Shown in pieces: positions 1 through 8,100 of a stretch of 14,638 nt of DNA. The stretch comes from Mucidula mucida (taxonomy: Eukaryota > Basidiomycota > Agaricomycetes > Agaricales > Physalacriaceae). Under the pieces are notes generated by a model. It was not told the DNA's origin. It did not search any database and saw nothing but the letters and a program-made list of their open reading frames with translations. The position numbers and the translations under genes were made by a program. The DNA is taken from positions 1-14,638 of the forward strand of contig JADNYV010000836.1 of the NCBI GenBank assembly GCA_015501055.1. The letters run 5' to 3'. Position 1 is the stretch's first letter; every line of letters starts with the position of its first letter.

Positions 1-301
1 TCGTTGTCGTCGTGTGTACTCTGCTCATTTCGTTTCGTAGTTGTGCGTTCTGTGAATAGTGGCGTTGGCTGAGCGTCTGCTGGCGTGTTCGTTGCGTCTG
101 GGGGGGTAGGTTTCTTCATCGGCTCTGGTGGCGGCTCCTCTGACTCTCCTTCTAGTCGCAGGAAGCTCCACCAAGTCTCTTCTTCGTCGTTCTCTTCAAC
201 CGTCAACTTCTCTTCTTCCTTCTTCTCTTCCTCATCCTCGACCACCTCAACTATGGCTGCTGCCGTCATACTAGCGTGGCCTTCGTCAAACGCCGTGCAA
301 T
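1..301 (-). pseudogene. Acidic Gag-Pol linker of element A, partial
   Basis: One frame follows the knuckle frame after a shift near 302 and is open to the window edge. It reads FDEGHASMTAAAIVEVVEDE, then a run of Glu/Lys (EEEKKEEEKLTVEENDEEE), then WWSFLRLEGESEEPPPEP, then a Thr/Pro/Ala-rich stretch. I read it as the low-complexity linker between nucleocapsid and protease of a Gag-Pol polyprotein. The protease, if present, is left of the window. The opposite strand's Ser-rich frame over the same bases is its shadow. Function is inferred from position and composition only. Confidence 0.55.
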
Positions 302-766
302 TTAAAAACCCTTCTGAGACGTGGAGGGGACGGGGGCAGTAGAGGCGTTGGCGGGTGCAGCGAGAGGGCCTCCAAACAACTCATCAACAGCACCGCGATA
401 GCCGAGAGTATGACAACGAATAGGTTTGCCGTTCCGGAAGCAGAGACGCCCATTCTGCTGCATAATGCGTCCCGCCTCAAGATACGCCTTCAAGACTTCG
501 CACGCCGACATGAAGTGCGCGGGATCAAGACAGAAATAGCAGCCCTCCGACTGCGAGGTACCATGGTTGTGGCCGTAAGGTGCGGACATTGTGTTCTGTG
601 GCTGATATTGGGGATTTTGAACTGATATGTTGTCGTAGAAAATGCAGAACCTTGGGTGGAGGAGGAGGTGCAGCATGAGCGGCGAGGAATGGCTGCAGCA
701 TGGCCTGCAGTGCGTGCGTTTGTGCGAGGCTCATCTTCTCGAGCGTAGCGGCGAGGTCGTCAACCG
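302..766 (-). pseudogene. gag of element A, nucleocapsid part with CCHC zinc knuckle
   Basis: Downstream of the first frameshift, one frame reads VTVDDLAATLEKMSLAQ and ends in a poly-Pro run near 655. A second shift near 640-655 leads into the frame with QNPQYQPQNTMSAPYGHNHG. That frame contains a CX2CX4HX4C zinc knuckle (CYFC-LDPA-H-FMSA-C, 541-500), which binds retrotransposon RNA during packaging. It continues with LKAYLEAGRI and NGRLCFRNGKPI, a pattern usual after the knuckle in agaricomycete gypsy Gags. The frame closes at a TAA (302-304) inside a T5A3 run, and the adjoining frame stays open, so this is probably a third frameshift and not a true end. The two early shifts restore the original frame. 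Confidence 0.75.
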
Positions 767-2038
767 TTACGGTTTTGTCTGCACAGCACTGGTGGACTTG
801 GGTGCTGGGGCCTCATCGTCACTGGACTCGGAATCAGATGGTGCGTGCTTGGCGCGACGGGAGGACTTCTTGGGGCGACGTGTGGGAGGGTGATCATCAT
901 CGTCGTCGGATGAGTCGTCGTAGGAGCGCGACTGTAGGACCCATCGGCCAGCCGTCATTACTTTCTCCATTGTAGGAGGCGTGTCGCGGTCCCACGTCGT
1001 GTCGGTAAGACAGATTCTACTCTCTATCTTTCTGCGCGCTGACCGGTGGATGCCTTTCCAGAACCAACGCTGCATTTCCTTCTCTGAAATAACACTTCGC
1101 TTTTTCAGCGCCTTCGCGACTGGCGTAAACGCGCGATGATATTCCTCGAGGCGACGCTCAGAGTCCAGTGTCCGCTTCTTCCACTTGTGGGCAAGATCCT
1201 CGAGGTCCCGCATGGAATACTTGCTCTTCTTCGAGGACTGGTAGAAGGAGTCGGTGAGATCCTTCTTGAAGACGGCCCAATCACACTTGTCGGCTACCTC
1301 GTTATAGCCATCGGACGACTTCCACAATCGCTTTGCGCTCGCATCGGCATAGCGAATCGCAGCATGGACTTTGTGCGCGTCGGGCACAGTGTACGTTGAG
1401 GCAAGGGCCTCTATCTCAGCGAGATAGTCGTTGAGTTCTTCCGGCTCGTCAGAGCGGAAGCTGGGTGCATCGTCGGCGTTACGAGATGGAAGAGCACCAA
1501 GACCTTTGGGTGTAGACATGATGGGGGTCGACGATGGTGACTGTGAGGGCGGTGAAGGGGTAGATGGTGATGCTGGACGGGATGGCAATGGTAAGGAAAG
1601 TGGAGATGGCAAGCGGGACGAGCAGAATGGGTCTAGGAATGGGGAATGGGGATGAAAGAGAGCAGTGTCGTTGACTGATTCGAGCGAGGAAAGCTCGAGG
1701 CTGGGAGGCGATGATGGCAAGGACTCGTCGTCGCCAAAGAGAGGTGATGTATCAAGGAGCGACGGGAGAGTCGGGACAGAGGTGAAAGGGTCTGATGCAG
1801 TAAATTCTGCAACAGCGAACTGTAGGCGCCCAAGGCGTCCGGGGAGATGGAGAGTGGGGGTGTAGACCTGGCTAGGTGTTGCACTAGCAACACGGGCAGC
1901 CCGTAGGATATGGTCTGGGTTGTCGACTTCGGGAGCGAGGGGACTGGCGGGGTTAGCGCGCGTATTCTGTCGTCGCGCTATGTTAGAGCGTCGACGGACA
2001 GGGATTCGTGATGGGGGTGGCACGATGGCAGAGAGCAC
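767..2038 (-). pseudogene. gag of element A, capsid part (first ATG at 1519)
   Basis: The gag frame is open from a GTG at 2038 to the TAA at 767. The first ATG in it is codon 174 (1519-1517), followed by STPKGLGALPSRN, and this is the probable start, giving 250 residues. Residues about 200-345 resemble a retrotransposon Gag capsid: ELNDYLAEIEALA, then a Trp-rich segment (RLWKSSDGYNEVA), and a charged helical stretch (EEYHRAFTPVAKALKKR, QRWFWKGIH). The C-terminus is an Asp/Ser-rich acidic tract followed by Lys/Arg. The protein would coat genomic RNA in virus-like particles. The TAA looks like a one-base loss in an AAAACC run, because the next frame continues with VTVDDLAATLEKMSL, a typical end of the capsid region. 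Confidence 0.75.
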
Positions 2039-2065
2039 TGACTGCGAGTTCGGGAGACGATGTTC
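1520..2065 (-). other. ATG-free, C-rich leader of element A (stop-free in the gag frame)
   Basis: From the TATA-like box at 2191 down to the ATG at 1519-1517 I find no ATG in any of the three minus-strand frames. The gag frame is open back to a TGA inside the primer binding site, so about 180 codons precede the first ATG. The conceptual product is rich in Ser, Pro and Leu. The simplest reading is a scanned 5' leader selected against upstream AUGs, whose low A/G content also removes stops. The alternative is translation from a near-cognate codon such as the GTG at 2038. Confidence 0.6.
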
Positions 2066-2083
2066 GAACTGCGGTGGTCACCA
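2066..2083 (-). promoter_or_regulatory. tRNA-type primer binding site of element A
   Basis: The minus strand reads TGGTGACCACCGCAGTTC starting two bases after the LTR's terminal CA. A PBS starting TGG pairs with the CCA tail of a tRNA, the usual primer for minus-strand cDNA. I cannot name the tRNA without a genome tRNA set. It contrasts with the self-priming site of elements C and D. Confidence 0.65.
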
Positions 2084-2085
2084 GA

Positions 2086-2396
2086 TGTAGAGACACAGAC
2101 TTCTCTGAGTGCAGCGTGCTCAGTTCGGACAGTGCGTGCGTGTGCGAAATGGGTGTTCGATATTCTGTAGACTACGAGGAGCGCGATATAAGTAGTGTAA
2201 GTAAATGAATCCACGATGTGCTATTATAGTGTGTGTGAAGAGGTGAGACATGTAAGTAGAAGAATGAAAGAAACATGAGGTGATAATACGGGAGATGTGC
2301 TATTAAGAAGGGGTAAGTATCTAATCTAAGAGTCCAAGCTTATCAGTCCCGACGAGTCCGACCGACTGTGCGCCTAGCGCGAGGCACGAACCTACA
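2086..2396 (-). repeat. 5' LTR of element A (311 bp)
   Basis: Read on the minus strand, the segment begins TGTAG and ends CTACA, a perfect 5 bp terminal inverted repeat with the canonical TG...CA ends. The outer boundary coincides exactly with loss of similarity to the integrase of element C (after ctaccctct). The inner boundary is two bases before a TGG-starting primer binding site. A TTATAT box at 2191-2186 would place transcription start near 2155, leaving about 70 bases of R-U5. The partner 3' LTR is outside the window, so the boundaries rest on the junctions and terminal repeats rather than on a second copy. Confidence 0.8.
2186..2191 (-). promoter_or_regulatory. Possible TATA box of the element A LTR
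   Basis: TTATAT on the minus strand, about 100 bases before the LTR's inner end. This is the expected position for a Pol II core promoter inside an LTR. It is a short AT-rich match only. Confidence 0.4.
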
Positions 2397-3821
2397 AGAG
2401 GGTAGCCATTCGTGCCAGTCGTTCTGATGGTAGTTGACAAATAACTGTAAGAAATGTTCTATCTCTTGGTTCAGCCGTTCCGTCTGCCCATTTGCCTGTG
2501 GATGATATGCCGTTGTAAAGTTTCCTTGTATGCCCAACAACCGGTACAACTCCTTCATAAAACGCGAGTGGTATTGTGGACCGCAGTCATGTATCATCTG
2601 TCGTGGCATCTTATGTATGGGGAAAATGCGATCACGGTAAATGCGGGCCATGCCTTCCGACGTCAGAGTGGTGTGTGTCGGTATGATGCGTAATCGCTTT
2701 GTGAAATGGTCCACAAACGTGCTGATCGCGTTGTATCCTCCTGATTCCGGCAGTTCTCCAATCATGTCCGTCCCTACTATCTCCCATGGCTCGCTTGGCA
2801 CATCAATAGGATGAAGAGGTGCAGCCGGCTTCGTACAATGTGACTTTGTGACCTGGCATTTTTGGCACCCTTCTACGTATTCACGGACGTCTCGGCTGAT
2901 TCCTGGCCACCAATAGGTATGTGTGATCAGCTCGAGGGTCTTGTATTGTCCGGGATGCCCTGCAAGCTGTGCGTCGTGATGCATTCCACTAACTTTTCCC
3001 CGCAATTCCTTGTCCTTCGGTATGTAAATACGATCTTTCCACATAATAAGTCCATTTTCCTTCTCTTCCCATCCTTTTTCTTTGTTTTCTAATGCTTTTT
3101 GTACGTATCTGTCTTTGTTTCCTTTTCTTTGTTTGATTTTATTAAGTAATTCGTCCTCCGGTGTATCTACTGTATGTAAAGAGAATTGAATTTGTGAAAT
3201 AAAAAACTCCGGCTTGAGCAAAACAACGTTTTCGTTATCTTTTTCCCCCTTCTCAAGGCCTGTCATCCTTGACAAGGCATCAGCTTTCCCCATTGTCTTG
3301 CCCGGCTTGTGAATCATCTGTATGTCATACTCCGCCAACTCCGTAACCCATCTCGCCTGCCTCCGATTCAACTTCTGTGGCTTTCGGAAGTACTGGAGGT
3401 TTTGATGATCGGTAAACACCTCCACCGTTTCCTTTGCTCCAAGGAGATATTGTCTCCAGTCGTCAATTGAGTCCATAATAGCCATCATCTCTTTGTCATA
3501 GATCTCATAATTGCGCTCTACTTCGTTCAGCGCGCGGGACCGAAAGGCTACTGGTCTCCATTTTCCATCAACCAACTGGGAAAGAACCGCCCCGTTCACA
3601 TAGTTTGAGGAGTCTGCCTTGACTCAAAACTTGCCGTCGTCGTGTGGTACGATTAGAACGGGTTCTTCCGTCATCCTCCGTTTCAACTCCTCAAACGCCT
3701 CATGCTGCTCCATGCCCCAAACCCACTCGCCCTTCCCGGTTAGCGATGTCAATGGCTTCGCTACTCCCGCAAATCCCCGGATGAAACGTTGGTAGAAGTT
3801 GCAGAAGCCCAGGAATGACTG
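2397..3821 (-). pseudogene. pol of element B: RT thumb/connection, RNase H, integrase (one nonsense codon; cut by element A)
   Basis: A single frame runs from QSFLGFCNFYQRF near 3820 to WLPS at 2397. It is interrupted only by a TGA at 3626-3624, where element C has CGA (KF-R-VEADSS). Order: end of the RT/connection region (FIRGFAGVAKPL, GEWVWG), RNase H (ADSSNYVNGAVLSQLVDGKW, EVERNYEIYDKEMMAIM), integrase H2C2 zinc site (HH..HPGQY..CQKC), and integrase core with all three catalytic acids: Asp in GTDMIGELPE, Asp in MIHDCGPQYH and Glu in GQTERLNQE. RNase H removes RNA from the cDNA hybrid and integrase inserts the cDNA. After WLPS the frame runs into element A's LTR and ends in an unrelated tail at 2343. 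It is far cleaner than the same region of C. Confidence 0.9.
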
Positions 3822-4201
3822 TGTTATGAATCGCCATATTTTCACATTTTCACATCTTATCATATCTTATCGGGGGCCTTGTCTTATCAACCAACGGACT
3901 GTTTCATCATCTGTTTCGTCACCGATCATACTCCTTTTCATTACCAAAGCCGTACTCATGTTGGACACACACCCAACACAAGGATGACATCATACATGCT
4001 GATACCTCATGGACTCCCTATTGTATACACACCGCCGACACTCGTAGCACACATGGTCGTTTCAGTATTATTACTTACATGCAGTTACCACTCGTATTTA
4101 ATGGTTTCATGGACTAGTAGCATACAACACTGGGTCAAGGGCGTGGAGCATCCCTAGTGGAAACGCGTATGGACAAGGAGTCCCAAACACAGACTTACTA
4201 G

Positions 4202-4208
4202 TATATAA
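4202..4208 (+). promoter_or_regulatory. TATA box of the element C 5' LTR
   Basis: TATATAA, kept at the same place in all four LTR copies. The 12-base self-complementary segment begins 32 bases downstream of its first base, where Pol II initiation is expected, so the U3/R border is probably near 4234. Confidence 0.75.
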
Positions 4209-4233
4209 GCAGTAGTGTAGTATCATTGTACTT

Positions 4234-4245
4234 TAGTTCCGATCT
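4234..4245 (+). promoter_or_regulatory. Predicted start of R: self-primer segment
   Basis: TAGTTCCGATCT is the exact reverse complement of AGATCGGAACTA at 4353-4364, just after the LTR. In Tf1-type elements the first 11 or so bases of the mRNA fold back on the primer binding site and, after cleavage, prime reverse transcription. Position relative to the TATA box and exact 12/12 pairing support that here. Confidence 0.7.
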
Positions 4246-4352
4246 CGTTTATACACCTGGCCTAGCCTAGTCTTACGAACGCGAACACTTTCTCTTTCAG
4301 TTCTTGCTGTGGTACCTGGTTGAGTCTCGTGGCTTAGTCAGTCGCTAACAGA

Positions 4353-4364
4353 AGATCGGAACTA
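4353..4364 (+). promoter_or_regulatory. Self-priming primer binding site of element C
   Basis: AGATCGGAACTA begins two bases after the LTR end. It does not start TGG, so it does not look like a tRNA CCA-tail site, but it pairs 12/12 with 4234-4245. Element D has the same pair. Confidence 0.7.
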
Positions 4365-4946
4365 CTTTCTACCACCTACCACACATCCCTGATCGTCGAT
4401 CAGCACTTTGCTGTTCGATCATCACACATTCCCCTATTCCCTTTCCCTGTTTACAGATCAACGGAATCCTAATTCCAGCGCACGTCCGCATACATGTGTA
4501 TTGGTCCCAGTAGCGCCGGCTAACAGTTAGAGATAACTGCCTCGGGTGCTGGAAGTAGCCGCTCTCACAAGAACGAACTTTTGGCAGTTGCACTTCAGTG
4601 GGCGCTGTTTACGGGTCAACTCCCGTTCCCAGGAAAACTTTGGCTTACCTCACACCAGAGGGACGTCGGCTGGGCAATTGCGAACTTGTGACGAGCTCTT
4701 GGGCTCCGTAGATACATAGTCAGTAGTCAGTAAAATAGCGTAGACAGTTACAATACTTACCTACTTTACTTATCTTACAATACACATCATCATTCCCCAC
4801 CCTACCAAGTCTGGATTCTATTTCAGATCTAGGCAATTCCCCTTATTGTCCAAACCTCTATTCCCTCACCCGTTTCATCCAAATCCGCATCACCCATATC
4901 CCCACTTTCACCCTTTCACTCTCCGATCCTATCACCCCGATTCATC
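4365..4946 (+). other. 5' leader of element C
   Basis: Noncoding stretch between the primer binding site and gag. It matches the leader of element D (13596-14178) nearly base for base apart from small indels. The last 100 bases are C/T-rich up to the gag ATG, as in many fungal 5' UTRs. Counting from the predicted transcript start, only one ATG occurs before gag (4494). A packaging signal would be expected here, but I cannot point to one. Confidence 0.7.
4494..4523 (+). promoter_or_regulatory. Conserved 9-codon upstream ORF in the element C leader
   Basis: The only ATG between the predicted transcript start and the gag ATG opens a frame encoding MCIGPSSAG followed by TAA. The 30 bases are identical in element D. 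A terminating uORF in a long leader often tunes downstream initiation. That role is inference. Confidence 0.5.
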
Positions 4947-5857
4947 ATGTCCAACGAAGTACCCAAACCGCTCCCACACACCCGCTCATCACGCCGATGT
5001 GAAAAAAGGCCATCCCTTGTCAACAAGCCTTATGACTATGACGGGACAAGTCCAAGTACAAGAGCTGGTGGCGATCAATGTTCACATACATCCGTGACAA
5101 GAAGAACAACCTCACATCTGACTCCAAAAGGATCGATGTTGTTCTCTCCTACATCCGAGGAGATCATGTAGATGCATGGGTCCAAAACTACTCGGACCAG
5201 AACTTCGAGAGGAAGAAGAGGAATGGACAGTTCTTGGACGGAGTTCAAGGAAGACTTGAAGGAGCATTTGTGGATTCCAACTCGCGCGAGATGCGCAAGA
5301 CCAGATCAGCGGTTGCGCCAGGGGCAAGACACCGCTCAAGATTTCTTCCAGAAGTTTGAGGTCCTGCTCACTCAGGCAGGATATTCGAAGGATGACGCAT
5401 TTGTTGTGCGACTTCTCGAGACCAACGTCAACGAGAAGATCATTGATCAGATCTATGGCAGCCGAGACGGGTTGCCAGAGAAGTACAAGGATTGGAAGCA
5501 CAGATCTTCAGATTGATCAGCTGTGGAGAAGGCGGCGGCGAGCAAGAGGTCCGGCATGCAGTCCGACCCCAAGCTCCGCAGGCGGCTACATCGAGAGCAA
5601 TCCTACGAACCCACCCCAACGCCGATCACACGACGAGATGCCACCGGTGTTACCTATGGAGGAACCGGCAGGCCGATGGACATCGACAACGCACGTCGAA
5701 GAGGACTTTGCTTCAGCTGTGGCGAACACGGCCACGTCAGCAGGTTCTGTCCGAAGAAGGGTCGACCCCAGACGATTCGGGGTTTATGGACCGAATGAAT
5801 GACGAGGAGAAGAAGAAGTTGGCCAAAGAGTTGGGTTTTGCGAAGCTCCCGCAGTAG
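4947..5857 (+). pseudogene. gag of element C (frameshifted) with CCHC zinc knuckle
   Basis: The start ATG at 4947 opens MSNEVPKPLPHTRSS and also occurs, in a similar context, in element D. The frame breaks several times. It shifts near 5040 (after NKPYDYDG), and the frame that follows reads IRDKKNNLTSDSKRIDVVLS. It shifts near 5205 (after NYSDQNF) and again around 5275. The last capsid segment reads RLRQGQDTAQDFFQKFEVLL to KYKDWKH, and another shift falls near 5505. The following frame carries the nucleocapsid knuckle CX2CX4HX4C (CFSC-GEHG-H-VSRF-C, 5709-5750) and PKKGRPQTIRGLW. After one more shift the tail MNDEEKKKLAKELGFAKLPQ ends at TAG 5855-5857. Without the shifts this would be a roughly 300-residue Gag, a normal size for the group. 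It forms the particle shell and binds the element's RNA. Confidence 0.8.
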
Positions 5858-6748
5858 ACGCAGTCCTGCCGGAGCAGTCATCAAGGAAAGGTCGTCAGAT
5901 GCAGAATCTATTTACAGTACGGTACTGAAACATCTAAAATATCATCGACGACTTTACCACCAAAACCTGCGAAAGAAAGATTTGAGCCAAATACGCCCGA
6001 GTGGATCGCACAACGGCTAAGAGAGGATGAAGTGCGAGAGCAGTGGGAATTTTGAGAGCATGGATGCCGGAGCGGAGAGAGAGAGAAGCGACGGAGGAGA
6101 AGTGATGGCATCAGAGCGTTGACAAGGAAGCTGCGGTGGAAGTTGTGACAGAGTTGAAAAAGTCGAGGAAGTACATCCGGGGAACAAAGGGGCAGACATG
6201 AAACTCCGAGTAACCATAGAGAGCGTGCACACAGGCTCTGAATGGGAAACAGTGCCCTTCTGACAGTGGAGCAACGGGTTCTTGTGTCAATAAAGAATTC
6301 GTCGAGAAGAACGGACTCCCGATCAAGGAGTTACCGGTCAAGCTCCTGTCTACAATGCGGATGGAACCCTAAACGAGGGAGGAGCAATCGAAGGTTTTGT
6401 GGAGGTCCGGATGAAGATCGGATCACAGAAAAGATCGAGTTGGCCGTCACCAATCTTGGCAAAACAAGTATCTTTTTGGGGCTAGATTGGTTACAATATC
6501 ACAACCCACAATCAACTGGACGGAATCCACGTTGACTTTTGATCATGCCCAGACCGTTGCGGCTACCTACCCGAGTATGACTCGCCGGAAGATGAAGGAG
6601 AAGAGTAGAAGAGAAGTTGGAGAGGGAGAGCGTTGTTTGGATGGACTGGGACAACTATCGCAAAAGCGGTGAAAAGCTGAGATCACAACAGCCTTCATCC
6701 GCTGCTGCACCTTACATTGAGGAATTCTCGATGTATTAGCAAGGCGGA
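5858..6748 (+). pseudogene. pol of element C, N-terminal part with aspartic protease
   Basis: Follows the gag stop directly. The first 350 bases give only fragments (for example a frame with EWIAQRLREDEVREQWEF). The protease is recognisable at 6185-6540: KLRVTIESVHTGSEWETVP, then after a one-base shift the active-site motif DSGATG (6262-6279), CVNKEFVEKNGLPIKEL, and after further shifts TNLGKTSIFLGLDWL, where ILG/FLGLDWL is the second conserved protease stretch. The enzyme cuts the Gag-Pol polyprotein. At least four shifts occur within the protease alone. Element B retains only the part downstream of DSGAT. Confidence 0.7.
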
Positions 6749-7500
6749 CTTTGACAAGCTACCGGAGCGAAGACCTGGGATCACGCGATAGAACTCAGCC
6801 TGGTTCCAAACCGGTTGACTGCAAGGTTTATCCCCTTAGTCCATCCAAGCAGAAGGCGTTAGACGAGTTCTTGGAGGAAAACATACGCACGGACGCATAC
6901 GGCCATCAATCTCACCCATGGCGTCACCATTCTTCTTTGTCAAGAAGAAGGACGGAAGCTTCGGCCAGTGCAGGATTATCGGAAGTTGAACAACATGACA
7001 ATCAAAACCGATATCCCTTGCCGTTGATCCAGACTTATCGACAAGCTGAAGGGAGCGAAGTGTTTACAAAGATGGATGTCGATGGGGTTACAATAACATC
7101 CGGATCAAAGAAGGTGATGAGTGAAAGCGGCGTTTAGAACAAACCGAGGCCTGTTCGAGCCCTCAGTCATGTTCTTCGGACTACAAACTCGCCGGCAACT
7201 TCCAATCGTTCATGAATCACATTCTGAAGGAGTTGATTGATGAAGGACATGTTATAGTTTACTTGGATGATATACTTATCTTTACGAACACTCTGAGGAG
7301 CATAGACAGATTGTACGAGGTATTAGAAATATTACGAGTAAATAAGTTGTATTTAAAACCCGAGAAATGTAGTTTTGAGGCACATACTGTAGACTACTTG
7401 GAGTTATTGTTGGAGGAGGAGAAGTGAAGATGGATCCGGCAAAAGTGGCCGTAGTGAAGGAATGGAAGGAGCCGACGAAGAAGAAGGAAGTACAGTCATT
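6749..7500 (+). pseudogene. pol of element C: reverse transcriptase (fragmented)
   Basis: Recognisable in order: [20 protein letters not shown], then in shifted frames the usual [16 protein letters not shown] region, the [15 protein letters not shown] block, and motif A with its Asp at about 7075-7077 (KMDV). Motif C follows as YLDD at 7260-7271 (VIVYLDDILIFT), with both catalytic Asp codons present. After it come ILRVNKLYLKPEKCSFEAH and DPAKVAVVKEWKEPTKKKEV. The enzyme copies element RNA to cDNA. The active-site residues survive but the frame is broken several times: near 6890, around the QDY/NNMT blocks, after KMDV, and near 7400. The region matches element B's 10259-10810 except for B's internal deletion. 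Confidence 0.8.
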
Positions 7501-8100
7501 CCTGGGCTTCTGCAACTTCTACCGACGTTTCATCGGGATTTGCGGGAGTAGCAAGCCATTGACATTGCTAACCGGGAAGGGCGAATGGGTTTGGGGATGG
7601 AGCAGCACAAGGCGTTTGAGGAGTTGAAACGGAGGATGACGGAAGAACCCGTTCTGATCGTACCACACGACGATGGCAAGTTTCGAGTCGAGGCGGACTC
7701 CTCAACTATGCAAACGGGGCGGTTCTTTCCCAGTTTGTTGACGGAAAATGGAGACCAGTAGCCTTTCGGTCTCGCGCGCTGAACGAAGTGGAGCGCAATT
7801 ATAAGATCTACAACAAAGAGATGATGGCTATTATGGACTCGATTGACGACTGGAGGCAATATCTCCTAGGAGCAAAGGAGACGGTGGAGGTTTTACCGAT
7901 CATCAAAACCTCCAGTACTTCCGGAAGCCACAGAAGTTGAATCGGAGGCAGGCAGATGGGTTACGGAGTTGGCGGAGTATGACATACAGATGATTCACAA
8001 GCCGGCAAGACGATGGGGAAAGCTGATGCCTTGTCAAGGATGACAGGCCTTGAGAAGGGGGAAAAAGATAACGAAAACGTTGTTTTGCTAAAACCGGAGT
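7501..8100 (+). pseudogene. pol of element C: connection and RNase H
   Basis: Starts with the thumb/connection sequence FLGFCNFYRRFI, then GKGEWVWG, and then the RNase H domain from VEADSS near 7687 through FVDGKWRPVAFRSRALNEVE, KEMMAIMDSIDDWRQYLLGA and DHQNLQYFRKPQKLNRRQ to KADALSRMTGLEKGEKD. Compared with the same stretch of element B, the breaks are one-base losses, for example in GEVFTD (ggaggttttacc), RQARWV and KPGKT. Where B has an in-frame TGA, this copy has CGA (Arg), so B's stop is the derived state. Confidence 0.8.

Larger units (their letters stand above)
1..2396 (-). mobile_element. Element A: Ty3/gypsy-type LTR retrotransposon, 5' part, truncated by the window edge
   Basis: On the minus strand, reading right to left, there is a 5' LTR (2396 to 2086), a primer binding site, an ATG-free leader and a gag frame, with a Glu/Lys-rich region running off the left edge. 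Protease, RT and integrase would lie outside the window. The LTR begins directly after bases that encode the WLPS of element B's integrase, so A is inserted into B. Its LTR and Gag are unrelated in sequence to those of B, C and D, so it is a separate family. Assignment to Ty3/gypsy rests on Gag style (capsid, CCHC knuckle, acidic linker) because no Pol is visible. Confidence 0.85.
3822..4350 (+). repeat. 5' LTR of element C (529 bp)
   Basis: Begins TGTTA and ends TAACA (5 bp terminal inverted repeat) and aligns along its whole length with 9733-10258, 13052-13581 and the minus-strand copy 11324-11847. By eye it differs from the element's own 3' LTR at roughly a dozen or more positions plus a few single-base indels. 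At least five of these differences are CG in the 3' LTR and TG or CA here. Short frames that read through it are repeated in each LTR copy and are not genes. Confidence 0.95.

Noticed and set aside
85..342. Plus-strand Ser-rich frame of 85 codons
   Set aside because: It is the antisense of the Glu/Lys-rich linker of element A; the minus strand gives a retrotransposon Gag in order.
1431..1655. Plus-strand Gly/Asp-rich frame opposite element A gag
   Set aside because: Shadow of the Ser/Pro-rich minus-strand leader frame; no homology pattern.
3599..3626. Programmed readthrough at the TGA in element B pol
   Set aside because: The family member C has CGA at this codon and the change is a CpG transition, so an ordinary nonsense mutation is more likely.
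3879..4157. Frames reading across the LTRs (also 9737-10065, 11467-11691, 13010-13387)
   Set aside because: The same short peptide recurs in each LTR copy because the LTRs are repeats. The frames lack domain features and are disrupted differently in each copy.
4369..4593. Minus-strand frame in the leader of element C
   Set aside because: Starts in noncoding leader, no recognisable motif, and not maintained in element D.
4846..5097. Plus-strand Pro/His-rich frame before gag
   Set aside because: It begins at a TTG in the C/T-rich leader. The gag ATG at 4947, shared with element D, is in another frame and leads into the Gag similarity.
5112..5501. 129-codon minus-strand frame over element C gag
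   Set aside because: Opposite strand of a recognisable Gag capsid; Leu/Ser-rich content with no motif.
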